Positions 24,202 to 32,362 of a DNA stretch of 64,000 bases are shown here, piece after piece. The notes beneath the pieces were generated by a model. It ran no database searches. It was given only the letters and a program-made list of their open reading frames with translations, and was not told the DNA's origin. The stretch is taken from contig NZ_LT629688.1 in NCBI RefSeq assembly GCF_900101785.1, positions 3,286,001 through 3,350,000 on the forward strand, written 5' to 3'. How positions within the stretch are numbered: position 1 is the stretch's first letter; each line of letters starts with the position of its first letter. A program made the translations under genes and the position numbers. Source of the stretch: Auraticoccus monumenti (GTDB taxonomy: Bacteria; Actinomycetota; Actinomycetes; Propionibacteriales; Propionibacteriaceae).

Positions 24202-25404
24202 TCAGACCCGGCCGCGCAGGATCCTGTTCCAGTACGTCCACGGCAGCAGGTAGCGGTCGACCAGCCACCAGACCCGGCGGGAGGTGACCTGGTCCACCAG
24301 CGGGACCGAGGAGACGATCCGGTCCGCGCCGTCGTACTCACCGAAGGACAGCCGGCTCAGCGAGGTCGCGATCGGCCCGACGGTGTAGCCGTCGTAGCGG
24401 CTGAGCGGGTCCCCGCGCCGGCTCCTGCGGATGTTCTCCACCAGCACCGAGACCTGGCGGCGCAGCGCTCCACCGGTGCGCGCGGTGCCGAGGTCGGCCC
24501 CGTCCCCGATGCACCAGACGTGCTGATGACGGGGATGACGCAGCGTCTCCGGGTCCACGGCGAGGTGACCGAGGCTGCCGGGCGACTCCAGGCCCGAGGC
24601 GGCGACGAAGTCCTGCCCGACGTAGGGCGGCAGCAGGTGCAGCAGGTCGACCGGCAGCCGCTCGCGGCCCGCGGGCCCCTCCAGCACCACGACGGCGCCG
24701 TCGTCCTCGACCGCCGCCACGGCGGCCCTGCGGAGCCTCACCCCGTAGTCGTCGAGGTGGGTGCGGATCTCGCGGTCGATCCTCGGCACCGGGTGGACGT
24801 CCTCGGTGTCGCAGACCAGCAGCACCTCGATGTCGTCCAGCACGCCGGTGCGGCGCCAGTGGTCGCAGGCCATGAACAGCGGCTTGAGCGCGGTCTCGCG
24901 ACCCGAGGAGGGGTCGGCGTGGATGCTGAAGACCGCCCTCCCCGAGGTGAGTCCCCGGACGGCGTCCCAGGTGCGGGTCACCAGGTGCTCGTCGAAGGTG
25001 CTGCACAACCGGCCGGCGGCGACCGCCTCGGCCGCGCCGGGGACAGGGTCCCAGCTCACCCGGGAGCCCGGGGCGAGCACGAGGTCGCCGTACCCGAGCA
25101 CGCTCCCGTCGGCGCAGGTCACGGTGCGCTGCACCGGGTCGACCGCGACCACCATGCTGCGGTGCCAGCGCACCCCGTCGGGGACGACGTCGGCCTGGGG
25201 GCGACGGAGCTCCTCCATGGTGCACCGCCCGGCGCCGACGTAGTTCTGGAGCGGCTTGTAGGAGTGGGTCTCGGTGGCGTCGACGACGACCACGTCGGGG
25301 CAGCCCTGCCGACGGAGCAGGGCGGCGGCGGAGATGCCCCCGTTGCCCGCACCGACCACCACGACGTCGTGGGTCCGGGACTGCGGAGGCGCTGAGGTGC
25401 TCAC
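24202..25404 (-). CDS. FAD-dependent oxidoreductase, sulfide:quinone reductase-like
   Basis: 400 residues. The N-terminal dinucleotide motif is VVVVGAGNGGISAAALLRRQG (about 13-33), and the C-terminal FAD contact is VWCIGDGADLGTARTGGALR (about 305-325). The middle region with HSYKPLQNYVGAG and DLVLAPGSR resembles SQR/type II NADH dehydrogenase-like flavoproteins. The C-terminus has Trp/Tyr-rich VWWLVDRYLLPWTYWNRIL, an amphipathic membrane-contact tail as in SQR. The two redox cysteines expected for sulfide oxidation are not obvious. It overlaps the P450 gene by GTGA and probably serves it or uses the same substrate pool. Confidence 0.82.
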   Translation of the reverse strand: MSTSAPPQSRTHDVVVVGAGNGGISAAALLRRQGCPDVVVVDATETHSYKPLQNYVGAGRCTMEELRRPQADVVPDGVRWHRSMVVAVDPVQRTVTCADGSVLGYGDLVLAPGSRVSWDPVPGAAEAVAAGRLCSTFDEHLVTRTWDAVRGLTSGRAVFSIHADPSSGRETALKPLFMACDHWRRTGVLDDIEVLLVCDTEDVHPVPRIDREIRTHLDDYGVRLRRAAVAAVEDDGAVVVLEGPAGRERLPVDLLHLLPPYVGQDFVAASGLESPGSLGHLAVDPETLRHPRHQHVWCIGDGADLGTARTGGALRRQVSVLVENIRRSRRGDPLSRYDGYTVGPIATSLSRLSFGEYDGADRIVSSVPLVDQVTSRRVWWLVDRYLLPWTYWNRILRGRV

Positions 25405-26654
25405 CCGGCGAGCGTACGCGCGGGGCCCACCCGGACCAGACAGCTCGGGTCGGGCGGCATCCGGTCCAGCCGCACGGCCGTGGAGGAGCCGACCCGGACG
25501 CCGGACGCGGCCAGCGCGCGCAGCAGGGTCGCCAGCACGGACAGGGTCAGGTCCTCGCCCGGGCAGCGGTGCCCGGTGGACACCGCTCCTCCTCCCTGGG
25601 GCAGCAGGTTCCACGGCGTGACGGTCTGGGTGGCGAACCGGTCGGGGTCGAAGACGTCGGGCCGGGGCCACAGGACGGGGTCGTGGTCGGTGGCCCAGAC
25701 GTTGAGCACCAGCAGCGAGCCGGCCGGGACGTCCACCCCGCGCCACACCAGGTCCTGACCCGGGGTGGCGGCCAGGGCCGGTGCGAAGGGGTAGACCCGG
25801 CGCACCTCCTGGGCCACCCACAGCGAGGACACCTCGCCCTCGGCCAGGCGCCGCCGCAGCTCCGGGAGGTCGTCCAGCGCCCGGACCCCCGAGGACACCA
25901 GCCAGGTGACCGCCACCAGCGGCCGGAGCAGGTTGAGGGTCTCCACCGCGGCGACCCGCAGCGGCAGCAGGTCGCCGTCGAGGTCGCGGTGCCCGGCGAC
26001 GACGTCCAGGGGGTCCGCACCGCCCGGACCGGCGGTCCCGCGCTCGCGGCGCTCCCGCAGCTGCCCGGCCACCCAGAGCTCGCTCCTGGCCCGCGCCAGC
26101 CGGGCCCGGACCTGACGGGCGCCGACCGACCCGAAGCCGTCGACCATGGCCACCATGTCCGCGGCACGTCGTCGCCCGTCGGTCGGGTCCAGGGCCAGAC
26201 CCAGCCACCGGCAGCCGGCCCGGAGGATCAGCAGGCTGACCTCCTCGTGCAGGTCCACGGTGCCCTCCCACCCGTCGACGGCCCCCTCCCACCCCTGGGT
26301 CAGGTCGGCGACCACCCGGGCGCTGGCCGCCGGGGTGGCCAGGCTGGTGAAGAGCGCCTTGCGGTGGTGGTGGCCCGCGCCGTCGAGGGTGTGCACGGCG
26401 CCGTGGCCGAAGAGGGAGCCGACCACCAGCTCCGGCAGCGCCGGCGCCCGGCGCAGGCTCGGTTCGGTGTAGAAGAGGCGGGCACCCTCCTCCCCGCGCA
26501 CCACGGTCGCCCGGCGTCCCATCAGCCGCATCCGGACCACCTCGGCACCGGTGTCCCCGAGCTCGTCGAAGAAGCGGTAGCCACGTCGGAGCAGCTTCAG
26601 GGTCTGGTCACCTGGGAGGGTCAGGGCGGTCGGGACCGCAGGTGGTGCGCTCAT
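25401..26654 (-). CDS. Cytochrome P450, CYP152 (peroxygenase)-like
   Basis: 417 residues. The heme-binding stretch near the C-terminus, STGHRCPGEDLTL with Cys at about 364, has the TGHRCPGE form of CYP152 fatty-acid peroxygenases. In the I-helix the usual acid-alcohol pair is replaced by Arg-Pro (R244-P245 in LLRPLVAV), the CYP152 signature that lets the fatty-acid carboxylate act as the catalytic acid with H2O2. The first ~20 residues LTLPGDQTLKLLRRGYRFF also fit. ATG start. It is followed directly by the flavoprotein gene. Expected reaction: H2O2-driven alpha/beta hydroxylation or decarboxylation of fatty acids. Confidence 0.87.
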   Translation of the reverse strand: MSAPPAVPTALTLPGDQTLKLLRRGYRFFDELGDTGAEVVRMRLMGRRATVVRGEEGARLFYTEPSLRRAPALPELVVGSLFGHGAVHTLDGAGHHHRKALFTSLATPAASARVVADLTQGWEGAVDGWEGTVDLHEEVSLLILRAGCRWLGLALDPTDGRRRAADMVAMVDGFGSVGARQVRARLARARSELWVAGQLRERRERGTAGPGGADPLDVVAGHRDLDGDLLPLRVAAVETLNLLRPLVAVTWLVSSGVRALDDLPELRRRLAEGEVSSLWVAQEVRRVYPFAPALAATPGQDLVWRGVDVPAGSLLVLNVWATDHDPVLWPRPDVFDPDRFATQTVTPWNLLPQGGGAVSTGHRCPGEDLTLSVLATLLRALAASGVRVGSSTAVRLDRMPPDPSCLVRVGPARTLAG

Positions 26655-26786
26655 GCGCGGGGAGTACCCCGGGGAGGTCGCCTGAACCGGCTCCCCCAGG
26701 CCCTCCCGAGCTCCCACCCTGGGGCGCTCGTGGGGCCGGCGCGGACACGGTTCGCCCGGCCCGAGACGCCCCGCGGGGGTCGCCGG

Positions 26787-27065
26787 TCAGCCCCTGCCGG
26801 TGGCTCCGCGCCCGCCGGGCTCCTCGGGACCGGTGTCGGGGGTGACCGCCTCCTCGACGTCCTCGGGGCTGGCCGTGACGCCGGCGAGGGGGTCCGAGCC
26901 GCGGGTGCCGGAGGGATCGGGGTCGGCCCGCACGCCCTCGGTGCGGATGTCGCGGGGCGGTGCCCCGCCGTCGGAGGCGCGCGCCACCGACTGGGTGGTG
27001 TCGGCCGCGCCGGAGCGGGACTCGGGGTTGTTGCGGACGTCGATCTCGTGCTCGGGGTCGCTCAT
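26787..27065 (-). CDS. Small acidic hypothetical protein
   Basis: 92 residues from ATG (MSDPEHEIDVRNNPESRSG). Very hydrophilic, rich in Asp/Glu/Gly/Pro and probably disordered. It ends in Gly/Arg. No domain, cysteine or membrane segment is visible. Codon third positions are G/C-rich and the frame closes cleanly, so it is probably a real protein of a lineage-specific family. It lies between the P450 operon and a DUF1905 gene. Confidence 0.5.
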   Translation of the reverse strand: MSDPEHEIDVRNNPESRSGAADTTQSVARASDGGAPPRDIRTEGVRADPDPSGTRGSDPLAGVTASPEDVEEAVTPDTGPEEPGGRGATGRG

Positions 27066-27138
27066 GGGCCCACCCAACCACGCCCCGCCGACAGTCCGCG
27101 CCGGGGTGGCGGCCGGTCGTCCGGACCGGGCCGACGGC

Positions 27139-27426
27139 TCAGACGTCGAGGGACAGCGTCAGCGTGACCACCTCGCTGTCCGCCACCCCCTCGGCACGGC
27201 GGACGGCCAGCTTGAGCGGCACCAGGTAGCCACCGTCCCTGGGGAAGAGCGAGGTCCGCCACCGGGTGCCGCCCAGCCGGACGCCGACCGGGATGACGCC
27301 CCAGCCGTAGGTGAGCGCGCGGGCGACCGAGGCGATGGCCTCGGACTCGTCGTCGGGCACGGCCACGTAGTAGTAGGGCGAAGGACCTCGCCACTCGAAC
27401 ACCGTCCCGGAGAAGATGAGCTCCAC
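27139..27426 (-). CDS. DUF1905 domain protein
   Basis: 95 residues. The whole sequence is one DUF1905 beta-barrel-like domain: FSGTVFEWRGPSPYYYVAVPDDES, then GWGVIPVGVRLGGTRWRTSLFPRDGGYLVPLKLAVRRAEGV, ending VVTLTLSLDV. The function of this family is not established. The GTG at 27426 begins the domain directly; a GTG at 27462 would add 12 residues without similarity. Confidence 0.82.
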   Translation of the reverse strand: MELIFSGTVFEWRGPSPYYYVAVPDDESEAIASVARALTYGWGVIPVGVRLGGTRWRTSLFPRDGGYLVPLKLAVRRAEGVADSEVVTLTLSLDV

Positions 27427-27638
27427 CCGTCGGAGTCTGTCACCGGTGGGGCCACCCGTCACGGTACCGGCCTCGGCGGAGCACCCTCCGGCCGCGGCCC
27501 CGTGCGCAGCCAGGAGCAGACCGGGCCACGAGCGCTGCTCGAGGATCCCCCGCGGGCGACGGGTGGGGGCTGCGTCCTCCGCGCTACGGGCCCGTGAACC
27601 TCGTTGCCGGTGCCGCCTCCCGGAGGGACAGTGACTCC

Positions 27639-28031
27639 ATGACCTCCTACGTCTCCCACACCTCGATCGACTGCCGCGACGCCTACACCCTGTCCAGCTG
27701 GTGGGCCGGGGTCCTCGGCTACCGGGAGGACCCCGAGGACCCCAACCTGCCCGGGCACGAGGAGTGCCTGGTCGTCGACCCCGACACCGGGCACCAGCTG
27801 CTCTTCATCGAGGTGCCGGAGGAGAAGTCGGTGAAGAACCGGATCCACCTCGACCTCCGTCCCCGCACCGGCACCCGCGACGAGGAGCTGGAGCGGCTGC
27901 TCGGGCTCGGGGCCCGGGTCCTCCAGGACCACCGCGGTCTGCACGGTCCGGGTACCGGATGGGTCGTGCTGGCCGACCCGGAGGGCAACGAGTTCTGCAT
28001 CCTGCGGTCGCAGGCCGAAGGCGGCGCCTGA
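27639..28031 (+). CDS. VOC family protein
   Basis: 130 residues, single glyoxalase-like domain. SHTSIDCRDAYTLSSWWAGVLGYRED forms the first module and GWVVLADPEGNEFCILRS the end, with HQLLFIEVPEEKSVKNRIHLDL between. It resembles the protein at 10712-11089. Start ATG 27639; an in-frame upstream extension to 27594 reads as non-coding. The substrate is unknown. It is convergent with the flavoprotein disulfide reductase gene. Confidence 0.85.
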   Translation: MTSYVSHTSIDCRDAYTLSSWWAGVLGYREDPEDPNLPGHEECLVVDPDTGHQLLFIEVPEEKSVKNRIHLDLRPRTGTRDEELERLLGLGARVLQDHRGLHGPGTGWVVLADPEGNEFCILRSQAEGGA

Positions 28032-28067
28032 GGGCGGGGTCCGGCAGCACGACCTGCTGGGCTGAGG

Positions 28068-29534
28068 TCAGGGGCGGGTCCGGGCGGTGTCGCGGCCGAG
28101 GGCCTCGAGCAGCCGGAGCCAGGTCTCGCTGATGGTCGGGTAGGACGGCACGGCGTGCCAGAGCCGGCTGACCGGCACCTCCCCCACCACGGCGATGGTC
28201 GCGGCGTGCAGCAGCTCGGCTACGTCCTGACCGACGAAGGTCGCCCCGACCACGACCCCCCGGGCCTCGTCCACCAGCAGCCTCGACTGCCCGGTGTAGC
28301 CCTGGGCGTGCACGTAGGTGCCGGCCAGCGAGGCCAGGTCGTGGTCGACCACGCGGACGTCCAGCCCCGCCTCCTGCGCGGCGGCCGTGGTCAGCCCGAC
28401 GCTGGCCACCTCGGGGTCGGTGAAGACGACCTGCGGAACGGCGCGGGCGTCGGCGGTGGCGACGTGCGCGCCCCACGGTGCGTCGTCCACGGCGGCCCCG
28501 GTGGCCCGGGCGACGATGACGTCGCCGGCGGCGCGGGCCTGGTACTTGCCCTGGTGGGTCAGCATGGCGCGGTGGTTGAGGTCGCCCACGGCGTAGAGCC
28601 AGTCCACCGGCTCCCCATCACGCAGCACCCGCAGCGTGTCGTCCACGTCGAGCCAGGCGCCGTCCTCCAGCCCCACCGTGGCGAGACCGAGGTCGTCGGT
28701 GCCGGGACGCCGACCAGCCGCCACCAGCACCTCGTCGGCCTCCAGCACCGACCCGTCCGACACCTGCACCCGGACGCCGTCGGGGCCGCGGCGCACCTCG
28801 CTGGCCTGGACGCCCGTGCGGACGTCCACGCCGCGCTCGACCAGGGCCTCCCGCACCAGGCGCCCGGCGAAGTCCTCGTTGCCCGACAGCAGCTCGGAGC
28901 GGGCCAGCACGGTCACGGTGGAACGGAGGTCGCTCCAGGCGGTGGCCAGCTCGCAGGCCACCACGCCGCCGCCGACCACGACCAGCCGCCCGGGCACCTC
29001 CCCGGCCGAGGTGCCGTCGTGGCTGGTCCACGACCGGCTGTCCCGCAGCCCCGGCACGTCGGGCACGGTGGCCGAGCTGCCGGTGCACAGGGCGACGGCG
29101 TGCCGGGCCCGCAGCACCCGGGTGCTCCCGTCGGCGGCGGTGACGGTGACCTCGCGCTCGCCGGTCAGGCGGCCGTGGCCGCGGACCAGGTCGATGCCGG
29201 TCTGCTCCAGCCAGGACACCTGCGAGTCGTCGGACCAGTGCGAGGTCACCTCGTCGCGGTGGTCCAGGACGGCGCGGGCGTCGAGCCCGCCGACCTCGAC
29301 CCCGGCGGCGCGCTGGGCGGCCCGGCGCGCGGACCCGCTGCGCAGCAGCGCCTTGGAGGGCATGCAGGCCCAGTAGGAGCAGTCGCCCCCGACCAGCTCC
29401 GCCTCCACCACGACGGTGCTGAGCCCGCCGGCCACCGCCTGCCCGGCCACGTTCTCCCCGGTGGAGCCGGCGCCGACCACCACCACGTCGTACTCCTGCT
29501 GCTGTCCCGCCACGTCCGATCCCGTCTCAGTCAC
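28068..29534 (-). CDS. FAD-dependent pyridine nucleotide-disulfide oxidoreductase (MerA/LpdA-like)
   Basis: 488 residues, close to the usual size of this family. FAD motif VVVVGAGSTGENVAGQAV is at about 17-34. The redox disulfide is CSYWAC in GGDCSYWACMPSK (about 50-62). The NAD(P) motif RLVVVGGGVVACELAT is at about 180-195, then AVGDLN and the C-terminal interface domain with HAVPSYPTISETW, where His and Glu serve as acid/base. There is no N-terminal metal-binding domain and no C-terminal Cys pair, so mercuric reduction is unlikely. GTG start. It is divergent from the Asp-rich peptide/two-component operon. Confidence 0.88.
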   Translation of the reverse strand: MTETGSDVAGQQQEYDVVVVGAGSTGENVAGQAVAGGLSTVVVEAELVGGDCSYWACMPSKALLRSGSARRAAQRAAGVEVGGLDARAVLDHRDEVTSHWSDDSQVSWLEQTGIDLVRGHGRLTGEREVTVTAADGSTRVLRARHAVALCTGSSATVPDVPGLRDSRSWTSHDGTSAGEVPGRLVVVGGGVVACELATAWSDLRSTVTVLARSELLSGNEDFAGRLVREALVERGVDVRTGVQASEVRRGPDGVRVQVSDGSVLEADEVLVAAGRRPGTDDLGLATVGLEDGAWLDVDDTLRVLRDGEPVDWLYAVGDLNHRAMLTHQGKYQARAAGDVIVARATGAAVDDAPWGAHVATADARAVPQVVFTDPEVASVGLTTAAAQEAGLDVRVVDHDLASLAGTYVHAQGYTGQSRLLVDEARGVVVGATFVGQDVAELLHAATIAVVGEVPVSRLWHAVPSYPTISETWLRLLEALGRDTARTRP

Positions 29535-29590
29535 GGTCGAACGCTAACGCGTCGGGGCCGGCGGCGCTGCGGGGACCGGATGAAGGTTTC

Positions 29591-29609
29591 CTCATCGCCG
29601 GCTCATCGC
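29591..29609 (+). promoter_or_regulatory. Putative response-regulator box
   Basis: Direct repeat CTCATCGC-cgg-CTCATCGC with an 11-bp period, the geometry used by OmpR/PhoB-type dimers, centred about 40 nt before the ATG at 29641. A GATGA...TCATC inverted repeat overlaps it on the left. It may mediate autoregulation by the OmpR-type regulator at 31645. Confidence 0.45.
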
Positions 29610-29640
29610 GTGTTCACACCCGGCTGGGAGGCTTCCGCTC

Positions 29641-30117
29641 ATGCGGGTGCTGAGACTGGTCGGGATCATCCTGGGGCTGATGGCGGTGGTGGTGGCGCTG
29701 GCCGTGGCCAGCCAGTCCCTCGCCGTCAACCGTGACCCGGCGCCGGTGGACCCCGCACCGGTGACCGTCTCCCTCCGACCCACCCCGACTCCCTCGGCCC
29801 CCAGCCCGGCGCCGTCCCCGACCGGCTCCGCCCGCGCCGACGAGCCCGGCGGCACGTCCGGGCCCGGTGACGAGGCGCCCGAGGGGTCCCCGACCGGGCG
29901 CGTGCAGGACGAGGGCGACGACGACCCGGCGGCCGGCGCGGACCGCACGGCCTCGCAGGCCCCGGTGCCACGGACCACCCGGGCACCCGCCCCGCAGCCC
30001 CGGCCGGAGACGCGCACGCAGGGCGACGACGACGGGGACGACGACGACGGCGACGACTCCGGTGAGAATGGGGACGATGACGACGGGGACGACGCTGGGG
30101 AGGGTGATGACGACTGA
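29641..30117 (+). CDS. Membrane-tethered Asp-rich protein upstream of a two-component system
   Basis: 158 residues. A single N-terminal membrane helix (about 5-24) is followed by a Pro/Thr/Ser-rich stalk (about 31-110). The C-terminal ~30 residues are almost only Asp, Gly and Glu (GDDDGDDDDGDDSGENG type). With one helix and no lipobox, the acidic tail should be outside the membrane, where it could bind Ca2+ or Mg2+ weakly. The gene overlaps the sensor-kinase gene by 11 nt. An accessory role in cation or envelope-charge sensing is an inference. No known family recognised. Confidence 0.7.
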   Translation: MRVLRLVGIILGLMAVVVALAVASQSLAVNRDPAPVDPAPVTVSLRPTPTPSAPSPAPSPTGSARADEPGGTSGPGDEAPEGSPTGRVQDEGDDDPAAGADRTASQAPVPRTTRAPAPQPRPETRTQGDDDGDDDDGDDSGENGDDDDGDDAGEGDDD

Positions 30118-31648
30118 TGCGCGCCCGCCCGCCCGCACCACCGTCTCGGCCCGCCTGCGGATCGTCGGCTGGATCGTGCTCACCACCATCGTCACCCTGA
30201 TCTCGGTGCTGGTCACCGCCCGGTCGCTGCTGCTGGCCGAGGTCTACGAGCAGGCGAACGCGGGCCTGGTGCAGGAGGTCGAGGAGTTCCGTCGCTTCGC
30301 CTCCGAGGGCCGCGACCCGGAGACCAGCCAGCCCTACTCCGACGTCGCGGCGCTGATGAACCGCTACTTCGACCGCCAGGCCCTGACCGCCGACGAGGTG
30401 CTGGTCGCGGTCACCGAGCGGCAGCGCGACCGTCCGGTCTACGCCGGCAGCGACGGGGTCCTGGGGTACCGGGTCACCGAGGACGCCGACCTGCTGGACC
30501 GGGTGCTGGCCGACCCCCGCGCCAGCGGGGCCGAGACGCTGCCGAGCGGAGGTCCGCTGCAGTGGGCCAAGGTGCGGGTGCAGACCCAGGGCGACGTCGG
30601 CACCCTGGTGGTGATGCAGTTCGTCCGCGGCGCCGAGCAGCAGGTCGAGCGGACCGTGAGCATCCTGCTCTACGTGGCGATCGGCGCCGTGCTCCTCACC
30701 GCCAGCATCGCCTGGTTCGTGGCCGGGCAGATCCTGCGGCCGGTGCGCCAGGTCCGCCAGGTGGCCGCCGACATCACCGAGCACGACCTCAGCCAGCGGG
30801 TGCCGGTGACCGGCAACGACGACATCGCCGCCCTGGCCACCACCTTCAACGACATGCTGGACCGGCTGGAGTCGGCCTACGACTCCCAGCGCCGCTTCCT
30901 CGACGACGCCAGCCACGAGCTGCGCACCCCGATCACCATCATCCGCGGGCACCTGGAGCTGCTCTCCGACGACGAGCGGGAGCGGGCCGGGACGCTGCGC
31001 CTGGTCGACGACGAGCTGAGCCGGATGGGCCGCATCGTCAGCGACCTGCTCCTGCTGGCCAAGGCCGAGCAGAGCGACTTCGTCACCCCGCAGCCGACCG
31101 ACACCGCCGACCTGCTGCTCGACATCGAGGCCAAGTGCCAGACCCTGGGCGCGAGGAACTGGCAGCTGGTGCGGATCGCCGAGGGCCACGTGGCGCTGGA
31201 CCGGCAGCGGATCACCCAGGCCATGCTGCAGCTGGCCGCCAACGCGGTGCAGTACAGCCCGGAAGGTTCCCGGGTGCAGGTCGGCTCGGAGTTCGAGGGC
31301 GAGGGCCCGGACCGGCTGCTGCGGCTGTGGATCGCCGACCAGGGGCCCGGGGTGCGTCCGGAGGAGCTGACGGTCATCTTCGACCGGTTCCGGGTGGGCA
31401 GCGCCAGGCAGTCCGCCGACGTGGCCGGGCCGGTACCCCGCAGCGGTGCCGGTCTGGGCCTGAGCATCGTCCGCACCATCGCCGAGGCCCACGGGGGGAC
31501 CGCCTTCGTGCAGAGCACCCCCGGCCACGGAGCCCGCTTCGGCGTCCTGGTCCCCGCGGCCGAGCTCGTCCGCCTGCCCGGCAGCGGAGCGCCCGCGACG
31601 GCCGACCACGACCACCACGACCTGCTGCCCGGAGGGACCCCCAGATGA
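30107..31648 (+). CDS. Sensor histidine kinase
   Basis: 513 residues. TM1 about 17-38, extracytoplasmic sensor about 39-184, TM2 about 185-207, HAMP about 208-260. The dimerisation/phospho-acceptor helix has H270 in DDASHELRTPI. The ATPase domain shows the N box (QLAANAVQYSP), G1 (WIADQGPGV) and G2 (GAGLGLSIVR). The sensor region (EQANAGLVQEVEEFRRFASEGRD...) has no known domain that I recognise. ATG 30107 lies 3 nt after GGGGAGG inside the upstream gene, which indicates coupling. It should phosphorylate the regulator at 31645. Confidence 0.92.
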   Translation: MTTDARPPARTTVSARLRIVGWIVLTTIVTLISVLVTARSLLLAEVYEQANAGLVQEVEEFRRFASEGRDPETSQPYSDVAALMNRYFDRQALTADEVLVAVTERQRDRPVYAGSDGVLGYRVTEDADLLDRVLADPRASGAETLPSGGPLQWAKVRVQTQGDVGTLVVMQFVRGAEQQVERTVSILLYVAIGAVLLTASIAWFVAGQILRPVRQVRQVAADITEHDLSQRVPVTGNDDIAALATTFNDMLDRLESAYDSQRRFLDDASHELRTPITIIRGHLELLSDDERERAGTLRLVDDELSRMGRIVSDLLLLAKAEQSDFVTPQPTDTADLLLDIEAKCQTLGARNWQLVRIAEGHVALDRQRITQAMLQLAANAVQYSPEGSRVQVGSEFEGEGPDRLLRLWIADQGPGVRPEELTVIFDRFRVGSARQSADVAGPVPRSGAGLGLSIVRTIAEAHGGTAFVQSTPGHGARFGVLVPAAELVRLPGSGAPATADHDHHDLLPGGTPR

Positions 31649-32304
31649 GTCGGATCCTGCTCGCCGAGGACGACCCCCGGATCGCCTCCTTCGTGGAGAA
31701 GGGTCTGCGGGCGGCCGGCTACGCCACCATGCTGGCCATCGACGGCGACACCGCCCTGATCATGGCCCGCAGCGGCGGGTTCGACCTCCTCGTGCTCGAC
31801 CTCGGGCTCCCCCGCCGGGACGGGTTCGAGGTGCTCGCCCAGCTGCGCAGCGAGGGGGTGACCACCCCCGTGGTCGTGCTGACCGCCCGGGACTCCGTCA
31901 CCGACACCGTGAGCGCGCTGGAGGGCGGGGCCAACGACTACATGACCAAGCCGTTCCAGTTCGCCGAGCTGCTGGCCCGGATCCGGCTGCGGGTCCGTGA
32001 CGAGGGACCCACCACCCCCACCCCCCAGCTCAGCCACCGCGGGCTGGTGCTGGACCTCCACACCCGCCGGGCCCACACCGGGGCCGACGTGGTCGACCTG
32101 ACCGCGCGGGAGTTCTCGCTGCTGGAGGTGTTCCTGCGCCACCCCGGACAGGTGCTGAGCCGCGAGCAGCTGCTCGGGCACGTGTGGGGCATGGGGTTCG
32201 ACCCCGCCTCCAACGTGGTCGACGTCTACATCCGCGCGCTGCGCCGCAAGGTCGGCGGGGAGCGCATCGAGACCGTCCGCGGCGCGGGGTACCGACTGCC
32301 CTGA
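31645..32304 (+). CDS. OmpR/PhoB-family response regulator
   Basis: 219 residues. Receiver domain 1-118 with the acidic pair at 9-10 and phospho-acceptor D52 (LVLDLGLPRRDG), then the conserved Thr (LTAR) and Lys (TKPF). A winged-helix DNA-binding domain covers about 128-219, ending in the usual ASNVVDVYIRALRRKVGGERIETVRGAGYRL. ATG overlaps the kinase stop (ATGA), preceded by GGAGGG. Its likely binding site is the direct repeat in front of the operon. Confidence 0.93.
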   Translation: MSRILLAEDDPRIASFVEKGLRAAGYATMLAIDGDTALIMARSGGFDLLVLDLGLPRRDGFEVLAQLRSEGVTTPVVVLTARDSVTDTVSALEGGANDYMTKPFQFAELLARIRLRVRDEGPTTPTPQLSHRGLVLDLHTRRAHTGADVVDLTAREFSLLEVFLRHPGQVLSREQLLGHVWGMGFDPASNVVDVYIRALRRKVGGERIETVRGAGYRLP

Positions 32305-32362
32305 CCGGGACGCCGGCCGGGGCCGCAGCACACCTGCCTGCGGGATGGGCCGGCGAGGGCCG

